Positions 33,938-43,630 are shown, counted from the first letter of the stretch. The stretch: 64,000 nucleotides of DNA from Astrobacterium formosum (GCA_030848545.1 JAVDCA010000003.1:124001-188000); one strand, 5' to 3'. Notes: a model not told the origin generated them from the sequence alone. Numbers and translations: made by a program.

Positions 33938-36094
33938 TCACCCCTCGATGCGCGAGAAGTCGGCGACCGCGCGGGTGGCGGCGCGGATCTCGTTCAGGAG
34001 CTTGAGGCGGTTCTCGCGCACGTCCTTGTCGTCCACATTGACCGTGACCTTGTCGAAGAAGGCGTCGACATGGGGCCGAAGCTTCGCCATGGCGGTCATG
34101 GCGACCGAAAAGTCCTCGCGGGCGACGGCGGCCGAGGCGTCCGACTTGGCGACCGCGATGGCGTTGGCGAGCGCGCGCTCCTCGTCCTGGCGGTAGAGCT
34201 TTTCGTCGGGCGCGCCGGTGTACTCGGCCTTGTCCTTCTTCTCCTCGATGCGCAGGATGTTGGCGGCGCGCTTGATGCCGGCAAGCAGGTTCTTGCCGTC
34301 GTCGGTTGACAGGAACGCGGCCAGCGCGTCGACGCGGCGCACGATCATGACGAGATCGTCCTGGCCTTCGAGGGCGAACACGGCGTCGACGAGATCATGG
34401 CGGGCACCCTGCTCGCGCAGTTGCACTTTGAGGCGGTCGGCGAAGAAATTGCGAAGCTCTGCCCCAACGAAATAGCGAGCCGCTCTAGCCGGGCCGTGAC
34501 CTGGCGTTTGAGAAAGAACATGTGCTTGAAAAGCGACCGTCCCATTCTCGCCCGGTAGATTCTGTGGGAATTTGTCAGCAGCACAGTCGAATGCTTTGAG
34601 CAAGGGCAGCCTTATTCCGTTATCGAGAACAAGGCGAATAATGCCCAATGCTGCGCGTCGCAGTGCAAACGGATCCTTCGATCCGGTTGGCTTTTCATCG
34701 ATGATCCAAAAGCCAGTTAATGTATCCAACTTGTCGGCGAGCGCGACCGCGATCGAAACCGGGTCGCTCGGCACGGCGTCGTCGGGGCCCTTCGGCTTGT
34801 AGTGGTCCTCGCAGGCCGCCGCGACCGACGCGTCCTCGCCCTGCGCGGCCGCGTAGTAGCGGCCCATCAGGCCCTGCAGTTCGGGGAATTCGCCCACCGC
34901 CTCGGTCAGGAGATCGGCCTTGCACAGCTTCGCGGCCCGCTGGACCTTCTCCACATCGGCGCCGACGAGCGGCGCCAGTTCCACGGCCAGACGCCCGATA
35001 CGGGCGATGCGCTCGGCCTGGGTACCCAGCTTTTCGTGGAAGACGATGTGGTCGAACTTCGGCAACCGATCCTCGAGCTTCGTCTTGAGATCGGTCTCGT
35101 AGAAGAACTTGGCGTCCGACAGCCGCGCCCGGATCACGCGCTCGTTGCCGGCCACGATGGCGTTCCCGCCGTCCGAGGCCTCGACATTGGAGACCAGGAT
35201 GAACTTGTTGGCGAGGCTGCCGCCGGCTTTGCGGACCACGAAGCATTTCTGGTTGGCCCGGATGGTCGTGCGCACGACCTCGGGCGGGATTTTCAAAAAG
35301 GCCTCGTCGAACGAGCCCATCAGCACCACCGGCCATTCGACCAGGCCCGATACCTCGTCGAGAAGCGCCTGATCCTCCACCAGTTCGAACCCCTGCGCGA
35401 AGGCGAGGTTCTTGGCGTCGGCAAGGATGATCTGTTTGCGGCGCTCGGGATCGAGCACCACTTTGGCGCGCTCCAGGGCGCCCACATAGTCGTCGAAATG
35501 GCGCACACCGATCTCGCCGGGCGCGAGGAATCGATGGCCCCGCGTGGTCTTGCCGGCATCGATGCCGTCGACCGAAAACGCCACCACGTCCGGCTCCTCG
35601 GTCTCCGGCCCGAAGGTGGCGACGATGGAATGCAGCGGCCTCACCCAGGTCAGCCGCCCGGTGCCCCAGCGCATCGACTTCGGCCACGGAAAGGTGCGCA
35701 CCGCGATGGGCAAGATCTCGGCCAAAACGTCGATCGCCGGCCGGCCCGGCTTTTCGATCAGCGCCACATAGAAATCGCCCTTCTTGGGATCCTTCTGCAC
35801 CGTCGCCTCGGCGATGGAGGCAAGGCCCGCGCTCTTCAGGAATCCCTGGATGGCGCCGTCGGGCGCGCCGACGCGCGGTCCCTTCTTTTCTTCCTTGAGG
35901 TCCGGCTGGCGGGCCGGGATGCCCTGCACGGTCAGGGCGAGCCGGCGAGGCGTCGCAAAAGCCTTGGCGCCCTCGTAGACGAGGCCGGCGTCGACCAGGC
36001 GGTCGGTGACGATCTTCTTGAGATCGTCGGCGGCACGCGCCTGCATGCGGGCGGGAATCTCTTCGGAGAACAACTCGAACAGAAGGTCGGGCAT
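33938..36094 (-). CDS. glyS: Glycine--tRNA ligase beta subunit
   Basis: A 718-residue subunit of the alpha2beta2 glycyl-tRNA synthetase; it binds tRNA and is needed for aminoacylation with the GlyQ subunit. It opens [18 protein letters not shown], the family start, and has the [10 protein letters not shown] motif, the HD-like segment [12 protein letters not shown] and the C-terminal anticodon-binding domain. About residues 453-536 (roughly 34485-34735) include the conserved [21 protein letters not shown] but are encoded with markedly lower GC and rare codons (TTA, ATA, AGG, AGA) compared with both flanks. glyQ is on the same strand 1.9 kb upstream, with an EAL gene on the other strand between them. 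Confidence 0.95.
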   Translation of the reverse strand: MPDLLFELFSEEIPARMQARAADDLKKIVTDRLVDAGLVYEGAKAFATPRRLALTVQGIPARQPDLKEEKKGPRVGAPDGAIQGFLKSAGLASIAEATVQKDPKKGDFYVALIEKPGRPAIDVLAEILPIAVRTFPWPKSMRWGTGRLTWVRPLHSIVATFGPETEEPDVVAFSVDGIDAGKTTRGHRFLAPGEIGVRHFDDYVGALERAKVVLDPERRKQIILADAKNLAFAQGFELVEDQALLDEVSGLVEWPVVLMGSFDEAFLKIPPEVVRTTIRANQKCFVVRKAGGSLANKFILVSNVEASDGGNAIVAGNERVIRARLSDAKFFYETDLKTKLEDRLPKFDHIVFHEKLGTQAERIARIGRLAVELAPLVGADVEKVQRAAKLCKADLLTEAVGEFPELQGLMGRYYAAAQGEDASVAAACEDHYKPKGPDDAVPSDPVSIAVALADKLDTLTGFWIIDEKPTGSKDPFALRRAALGIIRLVLDNGIRLPLLKAFDCAADKFPQNLPGENGTVAFQAHVLSQTPGHGPARAARYFVGAELRNFFADRLKVQLREQGARHDLVDAVFALEGQDDLVMIVRRVDALAAFLSTDDGKNLLAGIKRAANILRIEEKKDKAEYTGAPDEKLYRQDEERALANAIAVAKSDASAAVAREDFSVAMTAMAKLRPHVDAFFDKVTVNVDDKDVRENRLKLLNEIRAATRAVADFSRIEG

Positions 36095-36378
36095 TCCGGT
36101 CTCGATTTCGGGAAGTTGGGCCGGCGTCGGATCGCGGCAATCGGGGCGGAAAATGCGTCAGAACAGCGCCCGGATGCAATCGCAAATCCGACCCGGGGCG
36201 CCGGTGCCGGTCTGCGAGTTGTCGAGCCTCGCTGGCCGGCAATGCACTCCGTAGCCAGGCACCGGCAGATTACCAGTCCCGACAAAGTAACCCATGGTAA
36301 TCTAAAATTTTATCTGCCCGCCTTAGTAGATTTGCAAACATGGCGGAGTAGAAACGACTCAAATCCTGGGTGGTCCGC

Positions 36379-37977
36379 ATGGCGTTCGGCACTATTGGAA
36401 CCTGGCACTCGGACTTCCGGCGACTATTGAGGCGCCTGGAATTACGCAAGCGGCACGAGCGCGACTTGATCGTCCTCGTTCTCGCCCCCGTTGTATTCTT
36501 CATTCTTGCGACCACGACCGGCCTGTTGAATCATTTCTCGGTCCTGTCCCACTCGCACGTGATCATCGACGCCCTGCTGCTGGCATTCGTGGTCGCGGCG
36601 GTCGGCACCGCCGTCTATGCGTATCGGCGCATCAGCGACATCAACCGCGAGGTCGAGCGGCGCCGGCAGGCGCAGGCACAGGCGCATAGTTTCGCGCGCC
36701 ACGATCCCCTCACCGGGCTGCCCAACCGCGGTTTCTACACCGAGCGGTTGCAGTCCGTCCTGTACCGGCTGCCGCCCGGCAGGTTCGCCGCCGTCATCGT
36801 GTTCGAAATCCTCGGCCTGAGGCTGGTCAACGACGCCCGCGGCCAGTATGGCGGCGACATCGCCCTGATCGAAATCGCCGAAGGACTGACCCACGTCGTT
36901 TCCTCCGATATGCTGTTCGCCCGCATGGGCGGCGACAATTTCGCCATCGTGATCCCCGACATGGAATCCATCGACGAGGCGGCGCGGCTCGCCCGCATCG
37001 TCGCCGGCGCCATCGGCCGGGCGTCGTTCGCCGGCGACACCGCCGGTTCGCTCGCCGCCTGCGTCGGCGTCGCCATCGCCCCCGACGAAGGTCTCGACGC
37101 CGACACGCTGACCCGGCGCGCCGAGCTCGCCATGGAGCGCGCCATGCGCACCGGTCGCTCCAGCATCTGTTTCTACGCCAAGGAGATGGACGCCCATATC
37201 GAGCGCCGCGGCGAGATCGAGCGGGCGCTGCGGGCGGAGATTTCCGGCACCTCCATCGTGCCCCACTACCAGCCGCTGGTGGCGCTCGATGGCGACCGCA
37301 TCATCGGCTTCGAGGCCTTGGCGCGCTGGAATTCGCCGACGGTCGGCCCTGTCCCGCCCGACGTGTTCATCTCCGTCGCCGAGGAATGCGGCCTGATCCA
37401 GGATCTCGGCGACCGACTGCTGCGCCAAGCCTGCCGCGATGCCGCCGACTGGCCCGACGACATGATCCTCGCCTTCAACCTGTCGCCACGCCAGCTCAAG
37501 GATCCGGCGCTGGCGCTGCGCATCCTGTCGGTTCTGCGCGACACTGGCCTGCCGCCGCGCCGGCTGAAGATCGAGATCACCGAAAGCGCTTTCGTGGGCG
37601 ACATCACGCTCGCCCGCAAAATCATCGAGGAGCTGCGCGGCGTCGGCGTGCACATCGCGCTCGACGATTTCGGCACCGGCTACGCCACCCTGTCGCAGCT
37701 CATCAGCCTGCACTTCGACAAGATCAAGATCGACAGGAGCTTCATCCGCCGCCTCGGCCAGGACACCGACTCGGAAGTCATCGTCAAGGCGGTGATCGGG
37801 CTTGCCCGCGGCCTCGGCCTCGTCACCCTCGCGGAGGGCGTCGAAAGCGCCTCGCAACACGGCAGCCTGCGAGACGCCGGCTGCATGCAGGGCCAGGGAT
37901 ACCTGTTCGGCAAGGCGGTGCCGGCGAGCGAGGCTGCGGCGATGATTACGGCGACGAAGGAACACGCCGCCGCATAA
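36379..37977 (+). CDS. Membrane GGDEF-like/EAL c-di-GMP phosphodiesterase
   Basis: A 532-residue inner-membrane signalling protein. Two transmembrane helices (about 30-50 and 61-82) and a short coiled coil lead to a degenerate GGDEF domain (about 105-270, with GGDNF at 184-188 and no RxxD inhibitory site), which is probably inactive or only GTP-binding. The EAL domain (about 285-525) keeps the catalytic set: E312 in FEALARW, N367, EITES at 399-403, D429-D430 in DDFGTGY, K450 and the EGVES helix, so it should hydrolyse c-di-GMP. A GTG at 36370 is an alternative start. It lies between glyQ and glyS on the opposite strand. Confidence 0.9.
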   Translation: MAFGTIGTWHSDFRRLLRRLELRKRHERDLIVLVLAPVVFFILATTTGLLNHFSVLSHSHVIIDALLLAFVVAAVGTAVYAYRRISDINREVERRRQAQAQAHSFARHDPLTGLPNRGFYTERLQSVLYRLPPGRFAAVIVFEILGLRLVNDARGQYGGDIALIEIAEGLTHVVSSDMLFARMGGDNFAIVIPDMESIDEAARLARIVAGAIGRASFAGDTAGSLAACVGVAIAPDEGLDADTLTRRAELAMERAMRTGRSSICFYAKEMDAHIERRGEIERALRAEISGTSIVPHYQPLVALDGDRIIGFEALARWNSPTVGPVPPDVFISVAEECGLIQDLGDRLLRQACRDAADWPDDMILAFNLSPRQLKDPALALRILSVLRDTGLPPRRLKIEITESAFVGDITLARKIIEELRGVGVHIALDDFGTGYATLSQLISLHFDKIKIDRSFIRRLGQDTDSEVIVKAVIGLARGLGLVTLAEGVESASQHGSLRDAGCMQGQGYLFGKAVPASEAAAMITATKEHAAA

Positions 37978-37990
37978 TAAGCGAGGCGGT

Positions 37991-38935
37991 CTACGCCCGC
38001 CCGCCCCCGGCGGTCGCGAGCCAGGCGGCGCCACACGCCTTGGCGAGTTCGCGCACCCGCAGGATATAGCTCTGACGTTCGGTGACCGAGATGACGCCGC
38101 GGGCGTCGAGCAGGTTGAAGACGTGGCTCGCCTTGATGCACTGGTCGTAGGCCGGCAGAGCCATCAGGTGGCGCTTGTCGTTCGCGTCACCGCCGTTCTG
38201 CCAGCCGGCGTCGAGATATTTCTTGCAGGCGCCCTCGGCCATCTTGAACTGCTCGAACAGCATCGCGGTGTCGGCGTACTCGAAATTGTGGCGCGAATAT
38301 TCCTGCTCGGCCTGCAGGAAAACGTCTCCATAGGTGACCTTGCGGTCGCCGTCGCGGCCGTTGAAGTTCAGGTCGTAGACGTTGTCGACGCCCTGCACAT
38401 ACATGGCGAGGCGCTCCAGCCCATAGGTCAGTTCGCCTGCGACAGGCGCGCATTCGAAGCCGGCGACCTGCTGAAAATAGGTGAACTGCGACACTTCCAT
38501 GCCGTCGCACCAACACTCCCAGCCGAGTCCCCAGGCGCCCAGGGTCGGGCTTTCCCAGTCGTCCTCGACGAAGCGGATGTCGTGCAGGGAGGAGTCGACG
38601 CCGATCGCGGCGAGCGATTCGAGATAGAGCTCCTGCAGATTGGGCGGGTTCGGCTTCAGGATCACCTGGAACTGGTAGTAGTGCTGCAGCCGGTTGGGGT
38701 TTTCGCCATAGCGGCCGTCCTTGGGACGGCGCGACGGCTGCACATAGGCGGCATTCCAGGGTTTCGGCCCGAGCGCGCGCAGCGTCGTCGCCGGATGGAA
38801 GGTCCCGGCCCCCATTTCCATGTCGTAGGGCTGCAGGACGACGCAGCCATAGTCGGCCCAATACCGCTGCAAGGCGAGGATGAAGCCCTGGAACGAACGT
38901 TCCGGGCGCATATGGGCGGGCAGATCTGAAGACAT
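37991..38935 (-). CDS. glyQ: Glycine--tRNA ligase alpha subunit
   Basis: A 314-residue catalytic subunit of glycyl-tRNA synthetase, which activates glycine. It has the class II core: [20 protein letters not shown] at the N-terminus, [42 protein letters not shown] (quoted by its ends YVQPSRRP and QHYYQ), and [21 protein letters not shown] in part. Length and start fit the family exactly. The beta subunit gene glyS is further left on the same strand. Its stop is 13 bases from the convergent EAL gene's stop. Confidence 0.96.
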   Translation of the reverse strand: MSSDLPAHMRPERSFQGFILALQRYWADYGCVVLQPYDMEMGAGTFHPATTLRALGPKPWNAAYVQPSRRPKDGRYGENPNRLQHYYQFQVILKPNPPNLQELYLESLAAIGVDSSLHDIRFVEDDWESPTLGAWGLGWECWCDGMEVSQFTYFQQVAGFECAPVAGELTYGLERLAMYVQGVDNVYDLNFNGRDGDRKVTYGDVFLQAEQEYSRHNFEYADTAMLFEQFKMAEGACKKYLDAGWQNGGDANDKRHLMALPAYDQCIKASHVFNLLDARGVISVTERQSYILRVRELAKACGAAWLATAGGGRA

Positions 38936-39014
38936 GGATGTGGGGACCGATGACAGCGAACGGCGCGGACCCTATCGGCGGCCCCGACACGGGTCAAGCT
39001 GAGGGAAGCTCCCG

Positions 39015-39218
39015 TCAGCGCTGGCGTTTTGCCTCGTCGGGACGGAAGACCCCGGTCACCGGATCGCGGCGCAGCCGCGACCGCCCCGGCGCCGCCTCGG
39101 CACTCGGGTGCAGCTCGGCATTGACCCGCCGCCACTCCCGGGCGACGAGTTTAGCCAGCGCCACCGCGCCGAGCATGCCCAAGGCGCCGGCGGCCACAGG
39201 CGCAATCAAGGGTGCCAT
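39015..39218 (-). CDS. Small membrane-anchored hypothetical protein
   Basis: A 67-residue protein with one N-terminal hydrophobic helix (MAPLIAPVAAGALGMLGAVALA) and a basic cytoplasmic tail ending VFRPDEAKRQR. Similar tiny proteins occur beside sppA or glyQ in Rhizobiales, but I cannot name a family. It starts 25 bases after the sppA-like stop on the same strand, so it is probably co-transcribed with it. The longer open frame upstream overlaps sppA and is not preferred. An AGGAGGCG Shine-Dalgarno motif precedes the ATG. Confidence 0.6.
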   Translation of the reverse strand: MAPLIAPVAAGALGMLGAVALAKLVAREWRRVNAELHPSAEAAPGRSRLRRDPVTGVFRPDEAKRQR

Positions 39219-39243
39219 CTCGCCTCCTTTCCTCCCGCTCCGG

Positions 39244-40152
39244 TCATAGTCCGTAACGCGACCACAGGGCCCGCGTTTCGAGCGCGGAAATGATGTCGTC
39301 GGCGGCGAGGCCGATACCTGGTCCTGCGAAGGGGCCCGCAACTCCCGGCTGGCGGCGGCCGAACAGGCCGCGCTCCGCCGATACGAGCGGCGTCAGCACT
39401 TCTTCGCCATAGCGTTCGCGCAGCACCGCACGCAGTTCGCCGAGCCGGTCGACGAGACCCATGCCGAGTGCCGTCTTCGCCGCCCAGTACTCGCCCGAGA
39501 ACAGGTTCGGTTCGTCCTCCGACAGGCGCTCACCCCGGCGCTCCTTGACCAGATCGATGAAGCTGTCGTGGATCTCATGCTGGATGGCCTTGAGGCGGGC
39601 AACGTCGTCCGGATTTTCGGGCAGGAACGGGTCGAGCATGACCTTGCGCTCGCCGGCGGTGTAGACGCGCCGCTCGATGCCGAGTTTCCGGATCGCCTCG
39701 TCGAAGCCGAACGTCGCCCCGACGACGCCGATGGAGCCGACGATCGAGGACGGGTCGCAGACGATCTCATCCGCCGCGCAGGCGATCATGTAGCCGCCGG
39801 AGGCGGCGACATCCTCCACGAAAGCGATGACCGGCACGCCCTTTTCGGCGGCCAGGTCACGGATGCGGCGGTGGATCAGATGCGACTGCACCGCCGATCC
39901 TCCCGGAGAGTTGATCACCAGAGCCACCGCCGTGATCTTTCGCATCCCGAAGGCGCGATCGAGGCTTTTCGCGATCCCGGCGATGGTCAGGCCGGGACGC
40001 AGCGGCGTCGAAAATCCGATGACGCCGGAAAGCCTTACGACAGGAACCAGAGAAACGCCGCGACGCCAGCGGCGTGGCAGCACCGGTTCGATCAGGTCGC
40101 GGGCGCGCAGCCCCAGCTGGCGCAGATGTTCGGTCATGGTCGGGTCGGCCAT
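39244..40152 (-). CDS. sppA: S49 family signal peptide peptidase (SppA-like)
   Basis: A 302-residue serine protease of the SppA/S49 family using a Ser-Lys dyad. Nucleophile S118 lies in EDVAASGGYMIACAADEI and the general base K170 in YTAGERKVMLDPF; the oxyanion loop is VINSPGGSA (79-87). It is the short, half-size form that works as an oligomer. There is no clear N-terminal membrane helix, so it may be peripheral or cytoplasmic. The start at 40152 (MADPTM) is preferred; 40137 (MTEHLRQ) is possible. It is upstream of the small hypothetical gene at 39015. Confidence 0.9.
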   Translation of the reverse strand: MADPTMTEHLRQLGLRARDLIEPVLPRRWRRGVSLVPVVRLSGVIGFSTPLRPGLTIAGIAKSLDRAFGMRKITAVALVINSPGGSAVQSHLIHRRIRDLAAEKGVPVIAFVEDVAASGGYMIACAADEIVCDPSSIVGSIGVVGATFGFDEAIRKLGIERRVYTAGERKVMLDPFLPENPDDVARLKAIQHEIHDSFIDLVKERRGERLSEDEPNLFSGEYWAAKTALGMGLVDRLGELRAVLRERYGEEVLTPLVSAERGLFGRRQPGVAGPFAGPGIGLAADDIISALETRALWSRYGL

Positions 40153-40278
40153 TGTGTCCTCACAAAGCATGCCAAGATCATCGGCATGTTACTCGTTATT
40201 AACCAATACCGGGCTTCCTTCCGGAACGGAATCTACAGCGTAGGGTTGCCGACACGGCTGGGGACCAAAGAGCGAGTC

Positions 40279-40380
40279 ATGATAACGCTGAAGATCGTCC
40301 TCCTGGTGATGCTGGTAACGACCATCGTGGCGAGTGCCTATGCGACCGAACGTTCCGCCGGCGGCCAGCCGCAAGTCTAG
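40279..40380 (+). CDS. Possible 33-residue secreted peptide
   Basis: An ATG-initiated frame encodes 33 residues: a hydrophobic leader MITLKIVLLVMLVTTIVASAYA followed by TERSAGGQPQV. The leader resembles a signal peptide with a cleavage site at AYA, so the mature peptide would be about 11 residues. An AAAGAGCG stretch lies about 8 bases before the ATG. No family is recognised. It is convergent with the methyltransferase gene (4 bases between stops). Such short frames can arise by chance, so confidence is limited. Confidence 0.4.
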   Translation: MITLKIVLLVMLVTTIVASAYATERSAGGQPQV

Positions 40381-40384
40381 GGGG

Positions 40385-41173
40385 TCACGGAGTTGGCCCC
40401 AGGGGCAGCGCTCGCGCGGCCCGCAACACCTCTTCGGCTGCGGCTGACGGCCGGCCATCGGTGTCCTGCAGATCCATGGCGGGCAGGACAGTGAGGGCAT
40501 CCCGTGCACCCCTGACGGCACGTACGATAATCCGTATGGCCTCCGTTCCGGGTCGCGGTCTGACCGGCAGGACCACGAGGCCACCGAATTCCACGGCGAG
40601 CGCCGCGGCGACTTCTTCACGGGCATCGGCGCGATGAATCAATGTCAGGCTTCCGGCCGGACGCAGCAGGCGGGCGGCGGTGGCGATCCAAGTCCGCAAG
40701 CGCTCCGCATCACCCATGTGGGCGGCGCGGCGGGCAGCATCGGGCGAGGCCGCAAAACGTGCCGGGTCGTTGAACGGCGGGTTCATCAACACCACGGCGG
40801 CACTGCCGGCACCGAGACCGGCGGCCGCGAAGTCCGCCGCCTGCCCTTCCACATCGAGAATATCGACGCCGGCGCGGTCACTGAGCCCGTTGCGGACGAT
40901 ATTGCGGGCGGCGAGAGCGGCGAGATTCGCATCGATTTCGACCAGCCGCACGCGGATGCCGGCGAGGCGTACCGCGAGCGCAAGACCCGCGCCGCCGACG
41001 CCCGCTCCGAGATCGACCGCCACGTCCCCCGGGCCGGCGGTGACGGCGGCAGCGAGCAGGATGGCGTCGTGACCGACCCGGTGGCCCCGGCGCGGTTGCA
41101 GGAGCCGCAGTCGCCCGCCGAGGACGGCATCGTCGGTCACCGCGGCATCGGCGGCGCCGGTGTCGGGATGCAT
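40385..41173 (-). CDS. TrmN6-like SAM-dependent methyltransferase
   Basis: A 262-residue class I methyltransferase. SAM motif I is DLGAGVGGAGLALA (54-67), the acidic motif is VEIDANLA (78-85), and the N6-adenine signature NPPF is at 131-134. This pattern matches the tRNA1(Val) A37 N6-methyltransferase group (TrmN6/YfiC), so tRNA modification is most likely, with other adenine targets possible. The frame is open further upstream, but ATG 41173 is preferred since the DUF2007 gene ends 4 bases away. It is probably co-transcribed with that gene. Confidence 0.85.
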   Translation of the reverse strand: MHPDTGAADAAVTDDAVLGGRLRLLQPRRGHRVGHDAILLAAAVTAGPGDVAVDLGAGVGGAGLALAVRLAGIRVRLVEIDANLAALAARNIVRNGLSDRAGVDILDVEGQAADFAAAGLGAGSAAVVLMNPPFNDPARFAASPDAARRAAHMGDAERLRTWIATAARLLRPAGSLTLIHRADAREEVAAALAVEFGGLVVLPVRPRPGTEAIRIIVRAVRGARDALTVLPAMDLQDTDGRPSAAAEEVLRAARALPLGPTP

Positions 41174-41177
41174 GATT

Positions 41178-41411
41178 TCAGCTCGCGTCGTCGAGCCGCA
41201 GCTCGTGGCCGAGACCGGCCTCGACGAGTAGCCGCCGGGCCGCCGATGCATGGACTTCCTCGACCAGGATCCGACGCGGCAGAATGCCGATCGATCCCTC
41301 CAGCACGCTCATGTTCTGGTCGAGCACCATATGGCGAATCGCAGCCCCGTCGAGGAGCGCGGTGACGGCCGAGACCAATACGGGGTCGTTGCTGCGCACG
41401 ATTTCCTTCAT
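41178..41411 (-). CDS. DUF2007 domain protein
   Basis: A 77-residue protein, MKEIVRSNDPVLVSAVTALL at its start, with ferredoxin-like beta-alpha-beta layout and the typical GILPRRILVEEVHASAARRLL body. It matches DUF2007, described as putative signal-transducing proteins, function not established. It is just 4 bases upstream of the methyltransferase gene on the same strand. The start at 41411 is chosen since homologues begin MKE(I/L); the open frame is longer. Confidence 0.8.
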   Translation of the reverse strand: MKEIVRSNDPVLVSAVTALLDGAAIRHMVLDQNMSVLEGSIGILPRRILVEEVHASAARRLLVEAGLGHELRLDDAS

Positions 41412-41596
41412 ATTCGCCTGTCGCCTCCCGGGGGATCCATAGCACGGACGACGCGACGCACGGAACAAAAGGTGAGCGGATACGCCTGGCCGTGCGATCT
41501 TGCCGAATGGTGGACAATGGTGGACAGCGACACCCTTGCCGCCCCGGGCCGGCGTTTTTATTGTCGGTCCCAGCTCATGCCTCCGGGAGATGCATT

Positions 41597-42607
41597 TTGG
41601 CCGTCGTCGTACCTTTCGAACCCCAAGGCTCCAACTCCCTCGACCGGCTGGTCGAACTGGTGGCCGCCGACATGGACCGCGTCAACGCCACCATTCTGAC
41701 GCGCACCGGCTCCGAGGTGACGATGATCCCGGAGGTCGCCAACCATCTCATCTCCTCGGGCGGCAAGAGGCTGCGGCCGGTGCTCACCCTTGCCATGGCG
41801 CGGCTCGTCGACCATGGCGGCGACGGCCACATCAAGCTCGCCGCCGCCGTCGAATTCATGCACACCGCCACCCTCCTGCACGACGACGTGGTCGACGAGA
41901 GCGACATGAGACGCGGCAAGCTCGCCGCCCGCATGGTGTGGGGCAACGAGGCGAGCGTCCTGGTCGGCGACTTCCTGCTCGGCCAGGCTTTCAAGATGAT
42001 GGTCGAAGTGGGTTCCCTCAAGGCGCTGGAGATCCTCTCCGCCGCCGCCGCCGTGATCGCCGAGGGCGAGGTCATGCAACTCGCCGCCGCCAACAACACG
42101 GCCACGACAGAGGACGAATACCTCGCCGTCATCCGCGCCAAGACCGCGGAACTGTTCGCCGCCGCCTGCGAGGTCGGCCCGGTGATCGCCAAACGTCCCA
42201 AGGCCGAGCAGGCCGCCTGCCGCTCTTTCGGCATGAATCTCGGCATCGCCTTCCAGCTGGTCGACGACGCGCTCGACTACGGCGGCGTCGCCGCCAAGCT
42301 CGGCAAGAATGTCGGCGACGATTTTCGCGACGGCAAGATCACGCTGCCGGTCGTGCTCGCCTTCCGGCGCGGCACCGACGCAGAGCGCGATTTCTGGCGC
42401 CGTGTCATCGAGAAAAGCGAAGCCTCCGACGCCGATCTCGAGCACGCCATCGGGCTCATGGTGAAGCAGCGCGCCATCGAGGACACGATCCAGCGCGCCC
42501 GCCACTACGGCGCCATCGCCCGCGACGCCCTCGGCCTGTTCCCCGACTCGCCCATGAAGCGGGCGCTGGAAGAAGCGGTCGAGTTCACGATCTCGCGGAC
42601 GCATTAG
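41597..42607 (+). CDS. ispB: Polyprenyl (octaprenyl-type) diphosphate synthase
   Basis: A 336-residue all-helical prenyltransferase that extends farnesyl diphosphate with isopentenyl diphosphate to make the side chain of ubiquinone. It has both aspartate-rich motifs: LLHDDVVDESD (first DDxxD) and QLVDDALDY (second), together with GGKRLRPVL and the GDFLLGQAF and AGKNVGDDFRDGK-type segments. No ATG fits; the TTG at 41597 follows GGGAGATGCAT with a good Shine-Dalgarno, and homologues begin at the matching AVVVPFE. Chain length is not certain from sequence. It is divergent from the DUF2007 gene. Confidence 0.9.
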   Translation: MAVVVPFEPQGSNSLDRLVELVAADMDRVNATILTRTGSEVTMIPEVANHLISSGGKRLRPVLTLAMARLVDHGGDGHIKLAAAVEFMHTATLLHDDVVDESDMRRGKLAARMVWGNEASVLVGDFLLGQAFKMMVEVGSLKALEILSAAAAVIAEGEVMQLAAANNTATTEDEYLAVIRAKTAELFAAACEVGPVIAKRPKAEQAACRSFGMNLGIAFQLVDDALDYGGVAAKLGKNVGDDFRDGKITLPVVLAFRRGTDAERDFWRRVIEKSEASDADLEHAIGLMVKQRAIEDTIQRARHYGAIARDALGLFPDSPMKRALEEAVEFTISRTH

Positions 42608-42813
42608 GCCGCTCCATTCGGACCGCTCCATCTTCGCTCACCGCCCTTTCAAGCGGACGCCGAGAGGAATCATGCGAGAGGATGCCGCGAATAAGATGCG
42701 CTCCAAACAACCGCATTGCTTCAATCTATTCCACATCGGTCACTGCAGCATGTTACCGCACCACACCCTTTCCTGACTCGACAAGCGCCGCCAATTCATC
42801 CCACATCCTTTGC

Positions 42814-43212
42814 ATGAACGATCCGCAGGTTCTCGCCGCCCTCAAGGACGTGCTCGACCCCGAGATGTCCATCAACATCGTCGACTTCGGCCTGGTCTAT
42901 CGCGCCGTACGCACGGCGGAGCGGATCGAAGTGTCGATCGGCGTGATGTCGACCTGTCCGGCCATGGGCGTGCTGGTCGCGGAGGCCCGCACGGCGCTGC
43001 GACGGCGCTTCCCCGACGTCGCCCACATCCATGTCGAACTCGACATGGAGCGGCCGTGGTGCCCGGACCGATTGACCGACGAGGGCCGGTTGGCGCTCGG
43101 CTGGGTGGCGGCGCCCGTCACGCCCAAAAACGCGCCGCGCCATAGGGCGACGCCGCGCCCGCGCGCCTCCAAGGCGATCATGCCGAAAGTGTCGCGCCGC
43201 TGGACGCAGTGA
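42814..43212 (+). CDS. DUF59/MIP18-family Fe-S assembly protein
   Basis: A 132-residue protein whose first 100 residues form a DUF59 domain: LKDVLDPEMSINIVDFGLVY and VMSTCPAMGVLVAEAR, with the conserved cysteine in STCPA. Related proteins (SufT, PaaD, MIP18) help place Fe-S clusters. The C-terminal 35 residues are basic and low in structure (NAPRHRATPRPRASKAIMPK), an extension not seen in the short family members. It lies alone between the prenyl synthase and the vapB gene. Whether it serves the [FeFe] hydrogenase or nadA is unknown. Confidence 0.8.
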   Translation: MNDPQVLAALKDVLDPEMSINIVDFGLVYRAVRTAERIEVSIGVMSTCPAMGVLVAEARTALRRRFPDVAHIHVELDMERPWCPDRLTDEGRLALGWVAAPVTPKNAPRHRATPRPRASKAIMPKVSRRWTQ

Positions 43213-43315
43213 GGGCAACCCGACAGCGCCGCCCGAGACGGGCCGGGGCATGTCGATCCACACCCCTTCGGATGGTATCTATCATTGATAGATGCCAAAC
43301 TTGGGGAAGCGCGCC

Positions 43316-43630
43316 ATGACTGAATCCGCCACAGCCCAGCTCTTCATGCACGGCTGCAGCCAAGCCGTCCGCCTGCCCGGCAAGGAGGTCAAGGTCCGCA
43401 AGGTCGGCCGCGACGTACTCCTGGAGCCGGTCGAAGAACCCTTCGACATGGCGGCGTGGTGGGCGAAGCTCGACCAATACAAAGACATTCCTTTCTTGCC
43501 TGAAGGACGCGGGCAGCCCCCCACGCCGGTCAATGATCGCCAGTACTTGGAGGACGGGGAAGATGGCATGGCAAATAAGCCCGACCTGAACAGCCCAAAC
43601 GACGCACCGGTTTCCGGGCAGAAATCATGA
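43316..43630 (+). CDS. vapB: VapB-type antitoxin
   Basis: A 104-residue protein with an N-terminal AbrB/SpoVT DNA-binding fold (AQLFMHGCSQAVRLPGKE, then VKVRKVGRDVLLEP), and a middle part EEPFDMAAWWAKLDQY typical of VapB toxin-binding tails. Most VapB are 75-80 residues; the extra C-terminal stretch (about 80-104, DRQYLEDGEDGMANKPDLNS) is unusual. GGGGAAG precedes the ATG at 43316. It should neutralise a VapC ribonuclease and repress its own promoter, but the vapC downstream is a remnant. The stop overlaps the vapC ATG as ATGA. Confidence 0.78.
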   Translation: MTESATAQLFMHGCSQAVRLPGKEVKVRKVGRDVLLEPVEEPFDMAAWWAKLDQYKDIPFLPEGRGQPPTPVNDRQYLEDGEDGMANKPDLNSPNDAPVSGQKS

